From contig NZ_SSOC01000010.1 of NCBI RefSeq assembly GCF_004801295.1, positions 46,180 to 110,179 on the forward strand: a DNA stretch of 64,000 nt, read 5' to 3'. Positions 25,130-33,811 of the stretch are shown in pieces. The translations under genes and the position numbers were made by a program. Below the pieces are notes generated by a model. It searched no databases. It saw only the letters and a program-made list of their open reading frames with translations, and was not told the origin of the DNA. How positions within the stretch are numbered: position 1 is the stretch's first letter; each line of letters begins with the position of its first letter. Origin of the DNA: Pseudothauera nasutitermitis (GTDB lineage Bacteria; Pseudomonadota; Gammaproteobacteria; Burkholderiales; Rhodocyclaceae).

Positions 25130-27099
25130 TCGCCGAACTCGGACATTTCGCGCTGGTCCTGGCGCTGATCCTGGCCTGTGTGCAGGCCGTGGTGCCCCTG
25201 GTGGGCGCCTGGCGCAACCGCTACGCGCTGATGGCGGTGGGCCGCCCGGCGGCGCAGGCGCAGTTGTTCTTCCTGCTGTTCGCCTACGCCTGTCTGACCT
25301 GGGCCTTCATCACCAGCGACTTCTCGGTGCGCCTGGCCGCGGTCAACTCGCACACCGACACCCCGCTGATCTACAAGATCACCGGCGTGTGGGGCAACCA
25401 CGAGGGCTCGCTGCTGCTGTGGGCCACCTCGCTGTCGCTGTGGACGGTGGCGGTGACCATCTTCAGCCGCAACCTGCCGGAGGCCTTCATGGCCCGCGTG
25501 CTGGGCGTGCTGGGGGCGATCAGCGCGGGCTTCGTGTCCTTCACCCTGTTCACCTCCAACCCCTTCCTGCGCCTGCTGCCGGGCGCCGAGCAGGGCCGCG
25601 ACCTGAATCCGCTGCTGCAGGACCCGGGCATGATCATCCACCCGCCGCTGCTCTACATGGGCTACGTGGGGTTCTCGGTGGCCTTCGCCTTCGCCATCGC
25701 CGCCTTGCTCAGCGGCCGGCTGGACGCCGCCTGGGCGCGCTGGTCGCGGCCGTGGACCACGGTGGCCTGGGTGTTCCTCACCGCCGGCATCGCGGTGGGT
25801 TCCGGCTGGGCCTACTATGAACTGGGCTGGGGCGGCTGGTGGTTCTGGGACCCGGTGGAAAACGCTTCCTTCATGCCCTGGCTGGTGGGTACCGCGCTGA
25901 TCCACTCGCTGGCGGTCACCGAGAAGCGCGGCGCGTTCCGCAACTGGACGGTGTTGCTGGCCATCAGCGCGTTCTCGCTGTCGCTGCTGGGCACCTTCCT
26001 GGTGCGCTCCGGGGTGATCACCTCGGTGCACGCCTTCGCCACCGATCCGGCGCGCGGCCTGTTCATCCTGGCCCTGCTGGTGCTGGTGATCGGCATCTCG
26101 CTGTCGCTGTTCGCCTGGCGCGCGCCGCGCCTGACCGGCGGCGGCAGCTTCGGCATGGTGTCGCGCGAATCCTCGCTGCTGGGCAACAACGTGCTGCTGC
26201 CGGTGGTCACCGCCGCGGTGCTGCTGGGCACCATGTATCCGCTGTTCATGGATGCGCTGAACCTGGGCAAGATTTCCGTCGGCCCGCCGTACTTCGAAGC
26301 GGTGTTCGTGCCGCTGATGGTGCCGGTGGTGGTGCTGATGGTGATCGGCCCGTTCGTGCGCTGGAAGGACGACGACGGCGCGCGCATCGCGCGCCGCCTG
26401 GCGCCCGGCGCGCTGGCCAGCGTGGTGCTGGGCGTGGGGCTGGCGGTGGTGATCGGCCATCCGACCTGGCGCACCATGCTCGGCCTGGTGCTGGCCGCCT
26501 GGGTGCTGATCGGCAGCGTGCAACTGCTCTACGCGCGCGTCGCCGAGCGCGCCGGCGCGGCCGCCATGGCCCGTCTGCGCGGCATTCCGGCGGCGTGGTG
26601 GGGGATGTGGCTGGCCCACCTGGGGGTCGGCCTGTTCATCATTGGCGTGACCATGGTGGGCAGCCTGGATGCCGAACTCGACGTGAAGATGCGCGAGGGC
26701 CAGACCGCTGAACTGGCAGGCTACACCTTCACCTTCCGTGGCGTGGTGGATGCGCCGGGGGCCAACTACGCCGCCGCGCGCGCCACCCTGGACGTGACCC
26801 GGGAGGGGCGCCGCATCGCCACGCTGACGCCGGAAAAGCGCGTCTATCTGGCGCAGCAGATGCCGATGACCGAGGCGTCCATCGACCTGGGCCTGTTCCG
26901 CGACGTGTATGTCTCGCTGGGCGACCAGCTCGAGGACGGCAGCTGGATCGTCAGCCTGTACTACCGCCCCTTCATCAGCTGGATCTGGCTGGGCTGCACG
27001 CTGATGGGCCTGGGCGGCATCCTCGCCGCCGCCGACCGCCGCTACCGCCGGCTGGCAGAACGCCGGGCCTCCTCGCCGGCCGTCGTGCAGACCGCTTGA
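25126..27099 (+). CDS. ccmF: Heme lyase subunit CcmF
   Basis: A 657-residue polytopic protein with the WWD domain (GWGGWWFWDPVENASFMPW), conserved His residues (IHPPLLYMGY, NHEGS, LIHSLAV) and a C-terminal periplasmic domain before the last TM. It joins heme from CcmE to apocytochrome CxxCH. Overlaps ccmE by ATGA; 10 bp before ccmG. Confidence 0.97.
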   Translation: MIAELGHFALVLALILACVQAVVPLVGAWRNRYALMAVGRPAAQAQLFFLLFAYACLTWAFITSDFSVRLAAVNSHTDTPLIYKITGVWGNHEGSLLLWATSLSLWTVAVTIFSRNLPEAFMARVLGVLGAISAGFVSFTLFTSNPFLRLLPGAEQGRDLNPLLQDPGMIIHPPLLYMGYVGFSVAFAFAIAALLSGRLDAAWARWSRPWTTVAWVFLTAGIAVGSGWAYYELGWGGWWFWDPVENASFMPWLVGTALIHSLAVTEKRGAFRNWTVLLAISAFSLSLLGTFLVRSGVITSVHAFATDPARGLFILALLVLVIGISLSLFAWRAPRLTGGGSFGMVSRESSLLGNNVLLPVVTAAVLLGTMYPLFMDALNLGKISVGPPYFEAVFVPLMVPVVVLMVIGPFVRWKDDDGARIARRLAPGALASVVLGVGLAVVIGHPTWRTMLGLVLAAWVLIGSVQLLYARVAERAGAAAMARLRGIPAAWWGMWLAHLGVGLFIIGVTMVGSLDAELDVKMREGQTAELAGYTFTFRGVVDAPGANYAAARATLDVTREGRRIATLTPEKRVYLAQQMPMTEASIDLGLFRDVYVSLGDQLEDGSWIVSLYYRPFISWIWLGCTLMGLGGILAAADRRYRRLAERRASSPAVVQTA

Positions 27100-27109
27100 G
27101 CCACATGAA

Positions 27110-27643
27110 ATGAAAGCGAAATTCCTGGTTCCGCTGTTCCTCTTCCTGCTGCTGGTCGGCTTTCTCGCCTACGGCCTGCGGCTCAACCCGCGCGAAGTGC
27201 CGTCGGCGCTGATCGACAAGCCCGCGCCCGCCTTCCGCCTCGCGCAGCTGCATCAGCCGGACAGCCAGTTCGGCACCGACGACCTGCGCGGCCAGGTCTG
27301 GCTGCTCAACGTATGGGCGTCGTGGTGCGTGGGCTGCCATCAGGAGCACCCGTACCTGATGGAACTGGCGCGTTCCGCCCCGGTGCCGCTGATCGGCCTG
27401 AACTACAAGGACGAGCGCGCCGACGCGATCCAGTTCCTGAACAGCAAGGGCGACCCCTACCAGCACATCGGCGTGGACGCGGATGGCAAGGTGGGCTTCG
27501 AATACGGGGTGTATGGCGCGCCGGAAACCTTCCTGATCGACCGCGAAGGGGTGATCCGCTACAAGCACATCGGCCCGCTCACGCGCGAGATCTACGAGCG
27601 CGAACTGAAACCACGGATCGAGGAGTTGTCCCGTGTGGGTTGA
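27110..27643 (+). CDS. ccmG: Thiol:disulfide oxidoreductase CcmG/DsbE
   Basis: A 177-residue thioredoxin-fold protein tethered by an N-terminal TM (LVPLFLFLLLVGFLAYGL). Active site WCVGC (Cys73, Cys76) and the cis-proline region GAPETFLID. It keeps apocytochrome cysteines reduced for heme attachment. Overlaps ccmH by 11 bp. Confidence 0.95.
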   Translation: MKAKFLVPLFLFLLLVGFLAYGLRLNPREVPSALIDKPAPAFRLAQLHQPDSQFGTDDLRGQVWLLNVWASWCVGCHQEHPYLMELARSAPVPLIGLNYKDERADAIQFLNSKGDPYQHIGVDADGKVGFEYGVYGAPETFLIDREGVIRYKHIGPLTREIYERELKPRIEELSRVG

Positions 27644-28139
27644 TCTTTCCCTGTCGCGCTGGGCGCGCTGCGCCACGCTCGCCGGCGCCCTGCTGCTGGG
27701 CGGCGGTGCGCAGGCCGCCGGCCAGGCCTCGCTGGTGGCCGACGATCCGGAGCTGGAAGCGCGCGTGCTCGCGCTGTCGCACAAACTGCGCTGCCTGGTC
27801 TGCCAGAACGAATCGGTGGCCGAGTCGCGCGCGCCGCTGGCGGTGGACATGCGCAATCAGGTGCGCGAGCAACTGGCCGCCGGCAAGAGCGAGCGCGAGG
27901 TGGTGGATTTCCTGGTTGCGCGTTTCGGCGATTTCGTCGTGTTCACCCCGCCGTTCCGCGTTTCCACCGCGCTGCTCTGGTTCGGCCCCGGCCTGCTGCT
28001 GGTGCTCGGCGTGAGCGGGCTTGCGCTGCGCCTGCGCCGCCGCGCCCAGGAAACCCCCGCGCCGCTCGACGATGCCGAGCGCGCCCGTGCCCGCGCACTG
28101 CTGGCCGGTGATCCGCCCCCCGAGGAGTCCCGCAAGTGA
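27633..28139 (+). CDS. ccmH: Cytochrome c maturation protein CcmH
   Basis: A 168-residue protein: signal sequence ending AQAAG, the LRCLVCQN motif (Cys54, Cys57), three-helix bundle, and a C-terminal TM (LLWFGPGLLLVLGVSGLAL). It corresponds to the N-terminal domain of E. coli CcmH (CcmL/CycL). Start is GTG 27633 inside ccmG. Stop overlaps ccmI. Confidence 0.94.
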   Translation: MWVDLSLSRWARCATLAGALLLGGGAQAAGQASLVADDPELEARVLALSHKLRCLVCQNESVAESRAPLAVDMRNQVREQLAAGKSEREVVDFLVARFGDFVVFTPPFRVSTALLWFGPGLLLVLGVSGLALRLRRRAQETPAPLDDAERARARALLAGDPPPEESRK

Positions 28140-29368
28140 TCCCGTTTGCCCTGTTGGCCGGCCTGATGTTGGCCGGCGCCCTGCTGTGGGTGCTTTTCCC
28201 GCTGTTCAGCACCCGCCGGCAGGTCACCGCCGGCGAGGAACGCCAGCGCCAGACCGAGACCGCGCTGGCGGTGCTGCGCGAGCAGCTTGCCGAACTGGAT
28301 GCCGAGCGTGCCGCCGGGCGGCTGGATGACGCGGCCTACGCGCGCAACCGCGAGGAGCTCGAACGCCGCGCGCTGGACGAGGGCCAGGGCGGCGAAGGCG
28401 AGGCGCACGGCGGCCCCGCGCGTGCCTGGGGTCTCGGGCTGCTGCTGGCGGTGCCGCTGCTGGCCGGCGTGGTGTATCTGGCGGTGGGCGAGCCGGACGC
28501 GCTGGACCCCGCCAAGCGGGCCGGCGAGGCGGGTTTCACCGCCGCCGAGATCGAACAGATGGTCGGCGGTCTGGCCGCGCGCCTGGAAAACGAGCCGGAC
28601 AATGTCGAAGGCTGGACCATGCTGGCGCGTTCCTACCTCGTGCTGCAGGATTTCCCCAAGGCGCTGGGCGTCTATGCCCGCCTGGCGGAAATGCGCCCGC
28701 AGGATCCTTCGGTGTTCGCCGACTGGGCGGACGTGCTGGCCGCCACGCGCGAGGGCGACGTGACCGGCGAACCGGAAATGCTGCTGGCGCGCGCGCTGGA
28801 ACTCGATCCCGACCACCTGAAGGCCAACGCGCTGGTCGGTACCGCCGCCTATCAGCACGGCGACTATGCCAAGGCTTCGGCACACTGGGAGCGCGTGCTG
28901 GCGCAGGTGCCCGCCGAGGACAGCGAAACCGCGGCGACCATCCGCGCCAGCATCAACGAGGCGCGCGCCCGTGGCGGCCTGCCGGCGCTGAGCGAATCCG
29001 CCGTCGCGGCGCCGCCGGCGGCGTCTGCCGGCGGGCTGGCATTGCGCGGCCGTCTGGCGTTGGCCGAAGGGCTGCGCGAGCGGGTGGCGCCGGAAGACGT
29101 GGTGTTCGTCTTCGTGCGTCCTGCCGGCGGCGGCATGCCGCTGGCCGCCCTGCGCTTCACCGCCGGCGAACTGCCGCGGGAGTTCGATTTCGCCGGTGCA
29201 CCGCTGATGACCGGCGATGCGCCGATTCCGGCGCAGCTGCACGTGGTGGCACGGGTGTCCAAGTCCGGCGACGTCGGCGCCCGTCCGGGCGATCTGGAAG
29301 GCCAGCGCAGCGGCGTGGCGGCGGATGCCGCCGGCGTCGAACTGCTCATCGACACCGTGCGCGAGTAA
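28136..29368 (+). CDS. ccmI: Cytochrome c maturation protein CcmI
   Basis: A 410-residue apocytochrome chaperone. Two N-terminal TM segments (residues 1-22 and near 98-118) with a coiled-coil loop between (QRQTETALAVLREQLAELD), then TPR repeats (NVEGWTMLARSYLVL, YARLAEMRPQDPSVF, HLKANALVGTAAY). The C-terminal domain starts near 300. It presents apocytochrome c to CcmH/CcmF. Last gene of the row; a hairpin follows. Confidence 0.92.
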   Translation: MIPFALLAGLMLAGALLWVLFPLFSTRRQVTAGEERQRQTETALAVLREQLAELDAERAAGRLDDAAYARNREELERRALDEGQGGEGEAHGGPARAWGLGLLLAVPLLAGVVYLAVGEPDALDPAKRAGEAGFTAAEIEQMVGGLAARLENEPDNVEGWTMLARSYLVLQDFPKALGVYARLAEMRPQDPSVFADWADVLAATREGDVTGEPEMLLARALELDPDHLKANALVGTAAYQHGDYAKASAHWERVLAQVPAEDSETAATIRASINEARARGGLPALSESAVAAPPAASAGGLALRGRLALAEGLRERVAPEDVVFVFVRPAGGGMPLAALRFTAGELPREFDFAGAPLMTGDAPIPAQLHVVARVSKSGDVGARPGDLEGQRSGVAADAAGVELLIDTVRE

Positions 29369-29378
29369 GACAGGCCGG

Positions 29379-29425
29379 CGACGGGGCGTTCAGCGGATTG
29401 GTCGTCGCCGCACCGCGCCCCGTCG
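29379..29425. terminator. Hairpin between convergent ccmI and alr
   Basis: CGACGGGGCG and CGCCCCGTCG are perfect 10-bp arms 27 bases apart, in the gap between the convergent genes. No U-run is present on either strand, so it may act as a bidirectional stop for 3' ends or merely as a barrier. Confidence 0.4.
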
Positions 29426-29439
29426 GCTGCTGGCCGGAA

Positions 29440-30507
29440 TCACCGCCCGCCGAGGTACTCCAGGCGCACGCGCTTGACGTTGCACAGCAGTTCGTAGGAA
29501 ATCGTGCCGGCGCTTGCAGCCACGCGGTTGATGCCCACCTCGCGGCCCCACAGTTCCACCCGGCTGCCGATGCCGGCTGCCGGCAGGTCGGTCAGATCCA
29601 CCGTCAGCATGTCCATCGACACGCGGCCGATCAGCCGTGTCGGCCGGCCGTCCACGCTCACCGGCGTGCCGTCCGGCGCGGTGCGCGGGTAGCCGTCGGC
29701 GTAGCCCATGGCCACCAGGCCGACGCGCGTCGGCCGTTCCGCCTGGAAGCGCGCGCCATAACCCAGCGGCGCGCCAGGCGCGATTTCGCGCACCGCCATG
29801 ATGCGGCTTTCCAGGGTCATCACCGGGCGCAGTCCGCCCGGTTCGCCCGGCAGCGGATCGGCGCCGTAGAGCAGGATGCCGGGGCGTGCCCAGTCGCGCC
29901 GCGCCGCGCGCCAGTGCAGCACGCCGGCCGAGTTGGCCACGCTGCGCGGACCGGGCAGGGTGGCCGTGGCCATGTCGAAGGTGGCGATCTGTTCGGCGGT
30001 GCCGGGTACGTCCGGCTCGTCGGCGCGGGCAAAGTGGGTCATCAGCGCGATTTCGCCGACCTTGCCGGTCCCTTGCAGGCGGTTCCAGGCGGCCACGACC
30101 TCTTCCGGGCGGAAGCCGGCGCGGTTCATCCCGCTGTTCACCTTGAGCCACACGGTGTAGGGCCGGGCCGGCGAGGCCTGCTCGATCATGCGTGCCTGTT
30201 CGGCATGGTGCACCACCATCCACAGGTTTTCGCGCTCCACGTCGGCCAGTTCGGCGGCCTCGAAAACCCCTTCGAGCAACAGGATCGGCAGACGGATCCC
30301 GGCGGCGCGCAGTTCCAGCGCTTCTTCCAGGCAGGCCACCGCGTAGCCGTCGGCGACGTCCGCCAGTTCCAGCGCGCAGCGCACCGCGCCGTGCCCGTAG
30401 GCGTTGGCCTTGACCACCGCCAGCGCCCGTCCGCCATGGCGCTCGCGGGCGAGCAGGTAGTTGTGGCGCAGGGCGTCGAGGTCGATCAGGGCGCGGGCGG
30501 GTCTCAT
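29440..30507 (-). CDS. alr: Alanine racemase
   Basis: A 355-residue PLP enzyme that interconverts L- and D-alanine for peptidoglycan. The PLP-binding lysine is Lys33 in AVVKANAYGHG; substrate and cofactor regions LKVNSGMNRAGF, MTHFARAD, NSAGVLHW, PGILLYG, LGYGARF (catalytic Tyr) and GRVSMDMLTVDLTD are all present. ATG 30507 gives the conserved N-terminus RPARALIDLDALRHN; longer in-frame extensions do not. Convergent with ccmI. Confidence 0.96.
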   Translation of the reverse strand: MRPARALIDLDALRHNYLLARERHGGRALAVVKANAYGHGAVRCALELADVADGYAVACLEEALELRAAGIRLPILLLEGVFEAAELADVERENLWMVVHHAEQARMIEQASPARPYTVWLKVNSGMNRAGFRPEEVVAAWNRLQGTGKVGEIALMTHFARADEPDVPGTAEQIATFDMATATLPGPRSVANSAGVLHWRAARRDWARPGILLYGADPLPGEPGGLRPVMTLESRIMAVREIAPGAPLGYGARFQAERPTRVGLVAMGYADGYPRTAPDGTPVSVDGRPTRLIGRVSMDMLTVDLTDLPAAGIGSRVELWGREVGINRVAASAGTISYELLCNVKRVRLEYLGGR

Positions 30508-30699
30508 CTTGGGCAGGAGGCGGCACGGGGAAGGGCGATACTCTGCCACAAGCCGGCGTGTCCGGCACCTTCCGTGGGCGCCGCGCGGGCGCCGGTGGGC
30601 GGCTTCCTCTATACTTTGCGCCTGTCGATGTTTACCCGGGAGGCGAACGGCTGCGGTCGCCATCGCTCACCCCGGCGCGAACAATGGGATAATGGCGCC

Positions 30700-31062
30700 A
30701 TGAACGCACCGAAACCTGTTTCCCCCCGCGCACGCATGCAGGCCCTGCAGGCGATTCCGGACAGCCAGCGCACCGATGCCGAGTGGGACGAGTTGAACGA
30801 GCTGGAAATCATGTTCGCGCCGGGCAACCGCGCCGGCGGGCCGGATCGTCTGCCCGGTTCCGCCAACCACGGCGGCAACAACAATGGCGGTGGCGGCCGG
30901 CGCAAGCAGGGCGGCGGCAAGCCCGCGCATGCGCAATCCGCCCTTCCTGGCGGCCAGCCGGCCGTGCAGGGCGTACCGGGTGGCGAAGCCGGCGGCGCGC
31001 GCAAGCCGGTGCGCAAGTTCCGCAAGAAGCCCCCACGCCCCAAGGACAAGGTGCCGGCCTGA
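30700..31062 (+). CDS. Small basic, low-complexity protein of unknown function
   Basis: A 120-residue protein. The first 45 residues look helical (SPRARMQALQAIPDSQRTDA, EWDELNELEIMFAPGN); the rest is Gly/Asn-rich then strongly basic (KFRKKPPRPKDK), so probably disordered and able to bind nucleic acid. I do not recognise the family. GATAAT (30686-30691) lies immediately upstream and no clear Shine-Dalgarno is visible, so the start could be leaderless or slightly different. It is followed by tag on the same strand after 112 bp. Confidence 0.6.
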   Translation: MNAPKPVSPRARMQALQAIPDSQRTDAEWDELNELEIMFAPGNRAGGPDRLPGSANHGGNNNGGGGRRKQGGGKPAHAQSALPGGQPAVQGVPGGEAGGARKPVRKFRKKPPRPKDKVPA

Positions 31063-31174
31063 GCCTGGCGCCGGCGGCGTACCTTCGTGCGCCGTTGAGG
31101 CATCCGGGCCGCGCGGGAGTGGTCTGCCGATCCGGGCGCACTGCGCCTTCGGGCGCCGAATGGGAGAGTTCCGC

Positions 31175-31750
31175 ATGGAGATCGTGCGTTGTGCGTGGGT
31201 GAGCGACGACCCGCTGTATCAGGCCTATCACGATCACGAATGGGGTGTGCCGGTGCATGACGAGCGCCGGCTGTTCGAATTCCTGCTGCTCGAAGGCGCC
31301 CAGGCCGGCCTGTCGTGGATCACCGTGCTGCGCAAACGCGAACGCTACCGGGAACTGTTCGACGGCTTCGATCCCGAGCGCATCGCGCGCTATGATGAAG
31401 CGCGCCGTGCCGCACTGCTGACCGATCCGGGCATCGTGCGCAACCGCGCCAAGGTGGCGGCGGCGGTGCTCAACGCGCGTGCCTGGCTGACGTTGCGCGC
31501 GGAAGGCATCGATCCGGTGGCCTGGCTGTGGTCCTTCGTGGGCGGCCAGCCACAGATCAATGCGCCGCGCACGCTGGCCGAAGTGGCGGCGCGCACGCCG
31601 CAGTCCGAGGCGATGAGCCGCGCCCTGCTCAAGCGTGGTTTCAAGTTCGTCGGCCCGACCATCTGCCAGGCCTTCATGCAGGCCGTTGGCATGGTGAACG
31701 ACCATACGGTGGATTGTTTTTGCTACCGTGACGCGTTTACCCGCCGATGA
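31175..31750 (+). CDS. tag: DNA-3-methyladenine glycosylase I
   Basis: A 191-residue base-excision glycosylase that removes 3-methyladenine. Zinc ligands are visible as Cys6 (IVRCAWV), His in YHDHEWG, and the C-terminal pair in NDHTVDCFC. The aromatic and acidic pocket residues (LLLEGAQAGLSWITVLRKR) are intact. GGGAG lies 9 bases before ATG 31175. The upstream sequence holds a small hairpin with a TTCG loop (GCGCC-TTCG-GGCGC). Confidence 0.95.
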   Translation: MEIVRCAWVSDDPLYQAYHDHEWGVPVHDERRLFEFLLLEGAQAGLSWITVLRKRERYRELFDGFDPERIARYDEARRAALLTDPGIVRNRAKVAAAVLNARAWLTLRAEGIDPVAWLWSFVGGQPQINAPRTLAEVAARTPQSEAMSRALLKRGFKFVGPTICQAFMQAVGMVNDHTVDCFCYRDAFTRR

Positions 31751-31923
31751 TAGGATTGCCAGCCAGCGCTCCCCGCGTGCGCGCAAGGCGCCAAGGCTGA
31801 CGGTACCGACCAGAGAGAGACGATGATTCGCCCCGCCACCCCCTTCCCGCACCGCCCGGCATGCCTCCTCGGCATGCCGAGGGCATGGTGTTCGGGGTGT
31901 TGCGCGGACAGGGGAGGGGTGCG

Positions 31924-32835
31924 ATGCTCCAGTCCCTGAGAACCGTGGTGTTCGCCGATCTGACCGGCAGCACCGGGCTGTTCGAGTCGGTCGGCAACGT
32001 CATGGCCACCCAGCTGATCACGCGCGCCATCCAGTGCGTCGGCGGTCATCTCGCCCAGGCGGGCGGGCGGGTGGTGAAGTACCTCGGCGACGGCGTGATG
32101 GTGATGTTCGACGATGTCGAGGTGGCCATCGATGTGTGCGTCGGCCTGCCCGGCGTGTTGCGCAATCTGGCGGACCGGGGCCCCCTGCCGGTGCCGCTGG
32201 CGGTCAAGGTGGGCATCGACTGCGGCGCCATCGTCGAACACGACGGCGATTGCTACGGCGACGCGGTCAACGTCGCCTCCCGTCTTTCCGATCTGGCCCA
32301 GGCCAACGAGATCCTGCTGAGCGGCGCGGTGCATCAGCGTCTGCGCGACGAGCAGCGCGCCGGCTGTCACAGCCTGGACCGCATTTCCATCAAGGGCAAG
32401 AGCGAGGCGGTGAAGGTGTGGCGCGTGGATTGGGGGCGCACCGCCGAAACCACGCTGATCTTCCCGGTGGGGCTGGGGGACGGCGATGCCGATGCGCCGC
32501 GCGAGCAATGTCGCCTGGAACTGAGCTGGCTCGACGAACAGCGCGTGCTCGGCGCCGCCGAGGAACCGCTGGTGATCGGCCGGGGCGAGGAAGCCGGCTT
32601 CGTCATCAACGATCCGCGCGTGTCGCGCCGCCATGCGCGCATCGAATGGTCGGGCGGGCAGTGCATGCTCACCGATTTCAGCAGCAACGGCACCTGGGTG
32701 CGCCCGGCCGGTTCCGCGCAGGCCCTGCTGCTGCGCCGCGACGGCATCATCCTGCACGGCGAGGGCGAACTCGCCCTGGGTGCGCCGCCGGACGATTTCA
32801 CCGTTCCCACGCTGAGTTTCCGCGTCCTCGGCTAG
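31924..32835 (+). CDS. Class III adenylate/guanylate cyclase with C-terminal FHA domain
   Basis: A 303-residue soluble protein. Residues 1-180 form a class III nucleotide cyclase catalytic domain: metal-binding Asp12 in VVFADLTGST and Asp56 in KYLGDGVMVMF, then GDAVNVASRLSDLA with the transition-state Asn/Arg. Residues about 215-290 form an FHA domain (LVIGRGEEAGFVI, SRRHARIEW, SSNGTWV), which binds phosphothreonine. It probably makes cAMP in response to binding a phosphorylated partner. No TM segments. ATG 31924 lies after GAGGGG; an earlier in-frame ATG at 31861 adds unconserved residues. The neighbours give no clear pathway. Confidence 0.9.
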   Translation: MLQSLRTVVFADLTGSTGLFESVGNVMATQLITRAIQCVGGHLAQAGGRVVKYLGDGVMVMFDDVEVAIDVCVGLPGVLRNLADRGPLPVPLAVKVGIDCGAIVEHDGDCYGDAVNVASRLSDLAQANEILLSGAVHQRLRDEQRAGCHSLDRISIKGKSEAVKVWRVDWGRTAETTLIFPVGLGDGDADAPREQCRLELSWLDEQRVLGAAEEPLVIGRGEEAGFVINDPRVSRRHARIEWSGGQCMLTDFSSNGTWVRPAGSAQALLLRRDGIILHGEGELALGAPPDDFTVPTLSFRVLG

Positions 32836-32856
32836 CCGCAAGCCACGGTATCCGGG

Positions 32857-33237
32857 ATGCAAGCGCGCCTGATCGCCGACCTGCTGCTGATGCTGCACCT
32901 GGCCTTCATCGTCTTCGTGGTGTGCGGCGGTCTGCTGGCGCTGCGCTGGCCGCGCGCCGCCTGGGCGCATCTGCCGGCCGCGGCCTGGGGCGCGGTGGTG
33001 GAGCTGGGCGGCTTCATCTGCCCGCTCACCCCGCTGGAAGACCGCTACCGCCGGCTGGCCGGGCAGGCCGGCATCGACGGTGGTTTCATCGAGCACTACC
33101 TGCTGCCGCTGATCTACCCGGCCGGCCTGACCCGCGAAATCCAGATCGGCCTGGGGCTGTTCGTGGTGGTGCTCAACCTGGCGCTCTACCTGTGGGCCTG
33201 GCACCGGTATCGCAGGCGGGCGGCCCGCATGCAGTGA
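32857..33237 (+). CDS. DUF2784 family membrane protein
   Basis: A 126-residue inner-membrane protein with three to four TM segments (LLLMLHLAFIVFVVCGG, WGAVVELGGFICPL, IGLGLFVVVLNLALYLWAW). The sequence CPLTPLEDRYR after TM2 and IEHYLLPLIYP are the marks of DUF2784. Function unknown. It follows the cyclase by 21 bp, so the two could be co-transcribed, but no functional link is evident. Confidence 0.85.
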   Translation: MQARLIADLLLMLHLAFIVFVVCGGLLALRWPRAAWAHLPAAAWGAVVELGGFICPLTPLEDRYRRLAGQAGIDGGFIEHYLLPLIYPAGLTREIQIGLGLFVVVLNLALYLWAWHRYRRRAARMQ

Positions 33238-33367
33238 AATGGCGTCCGGGCCACCTCCGGCCGCGGGCAGCCTGTCGTCGCGGGCGTAGCGTGTTGGTTT
33301 CCGGCTGTACGGCCGGAGCCGGCATCGGCGGCGGAAAATCATCACATCCAAACCGGACGGCGTAATG

Positions 33368-33410
33368 CATAATTAAGGCGCCGGCATGCACCGTTACGGT
33401 GCATGCCGGC
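33368..33410 (+). promoter_or_regulatory. -10 element and perfect 31-bp palindrome before the B12 riboswitch
   Basis: CATAAT (33368-33373) is a good -10 and would start transcription near 33380. Bases 33380-33394 and 33396-33410 are perfect 15-base inverted copies around a single T (core CACCGT-T-ACGGTG). The transcript would begin with a long hairpin whose 3' arm (33405-33410) also forms the 5' strand of riboswitch stem P1. It could equally be a protein operator. Confidence 0.6.
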
Positions 33411-33625
33411 AGACTGCGCCGGTGCCCCGCAAGGGGCTTAAAAGGGAACGCGGTACGGGTGCGATCTTCCGGAAAGCGCCCAAAACCGAGGCTGTCCCTG
33501 CAACTGTAAGCGGCGAGCGCCCTGCCCCCGCGGCCGGAATCCTCCGGGCCGCCAGCCACTGGAAAGACCTTTCCGGGAAGGCCGTGCAGGGGCGCCATGA
33601 CCCGCGAGCCAGGAGACCTGCCGGC
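33405..33625 (+). ncRNA. Cobalamin (AdoCbl) riboswitch
   Basis: The conserved parts occur in order: GCCCCGCAAGGGGC hairpin, AAAAGGGAA then CGGT, the core GCTGTCCCTGCAACTGTAAG (B12 box region), GCCACTGG, GGGAAGGC, and GAGCCAGGAGACCTGCC. Stem P1 pairs GCCGGCAG (33405-33412) with CTGCCGGC (33618-33625). When adenosylcobalamin binds, expression of the downstream receptor gene should fall. The 187-base stretch to the start codon would hold the expression platform; no single terminator with a U-run is obvious, so translation control is more likely. Confidence 0.92.
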
Positions 33626-33811
33626 GTCTGTCGCTCTTGCCCGGGCCCAGGGATTGGCCGGGGCGCGGACCTGGTCCGTCTGGGCGACGAACGAAGCGGC
33701 TGGGGCCGCATCGGTTCGTGTGACAGGCGCCGGCGTCCGCTTTTCACCCGCTCCGACCGTTCGTGACGGCACGCCCCGGCCTCGCCATTCGGCGCCGGCT
33801 TGGGGTCATGC

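Noticed and set aside
31142..31155. Third copy of the REP-like element upstream of tag (CCTTCGGGCG)
   Set aside because: Only a short TTCG hairpin matches; the rest of the element is missing.
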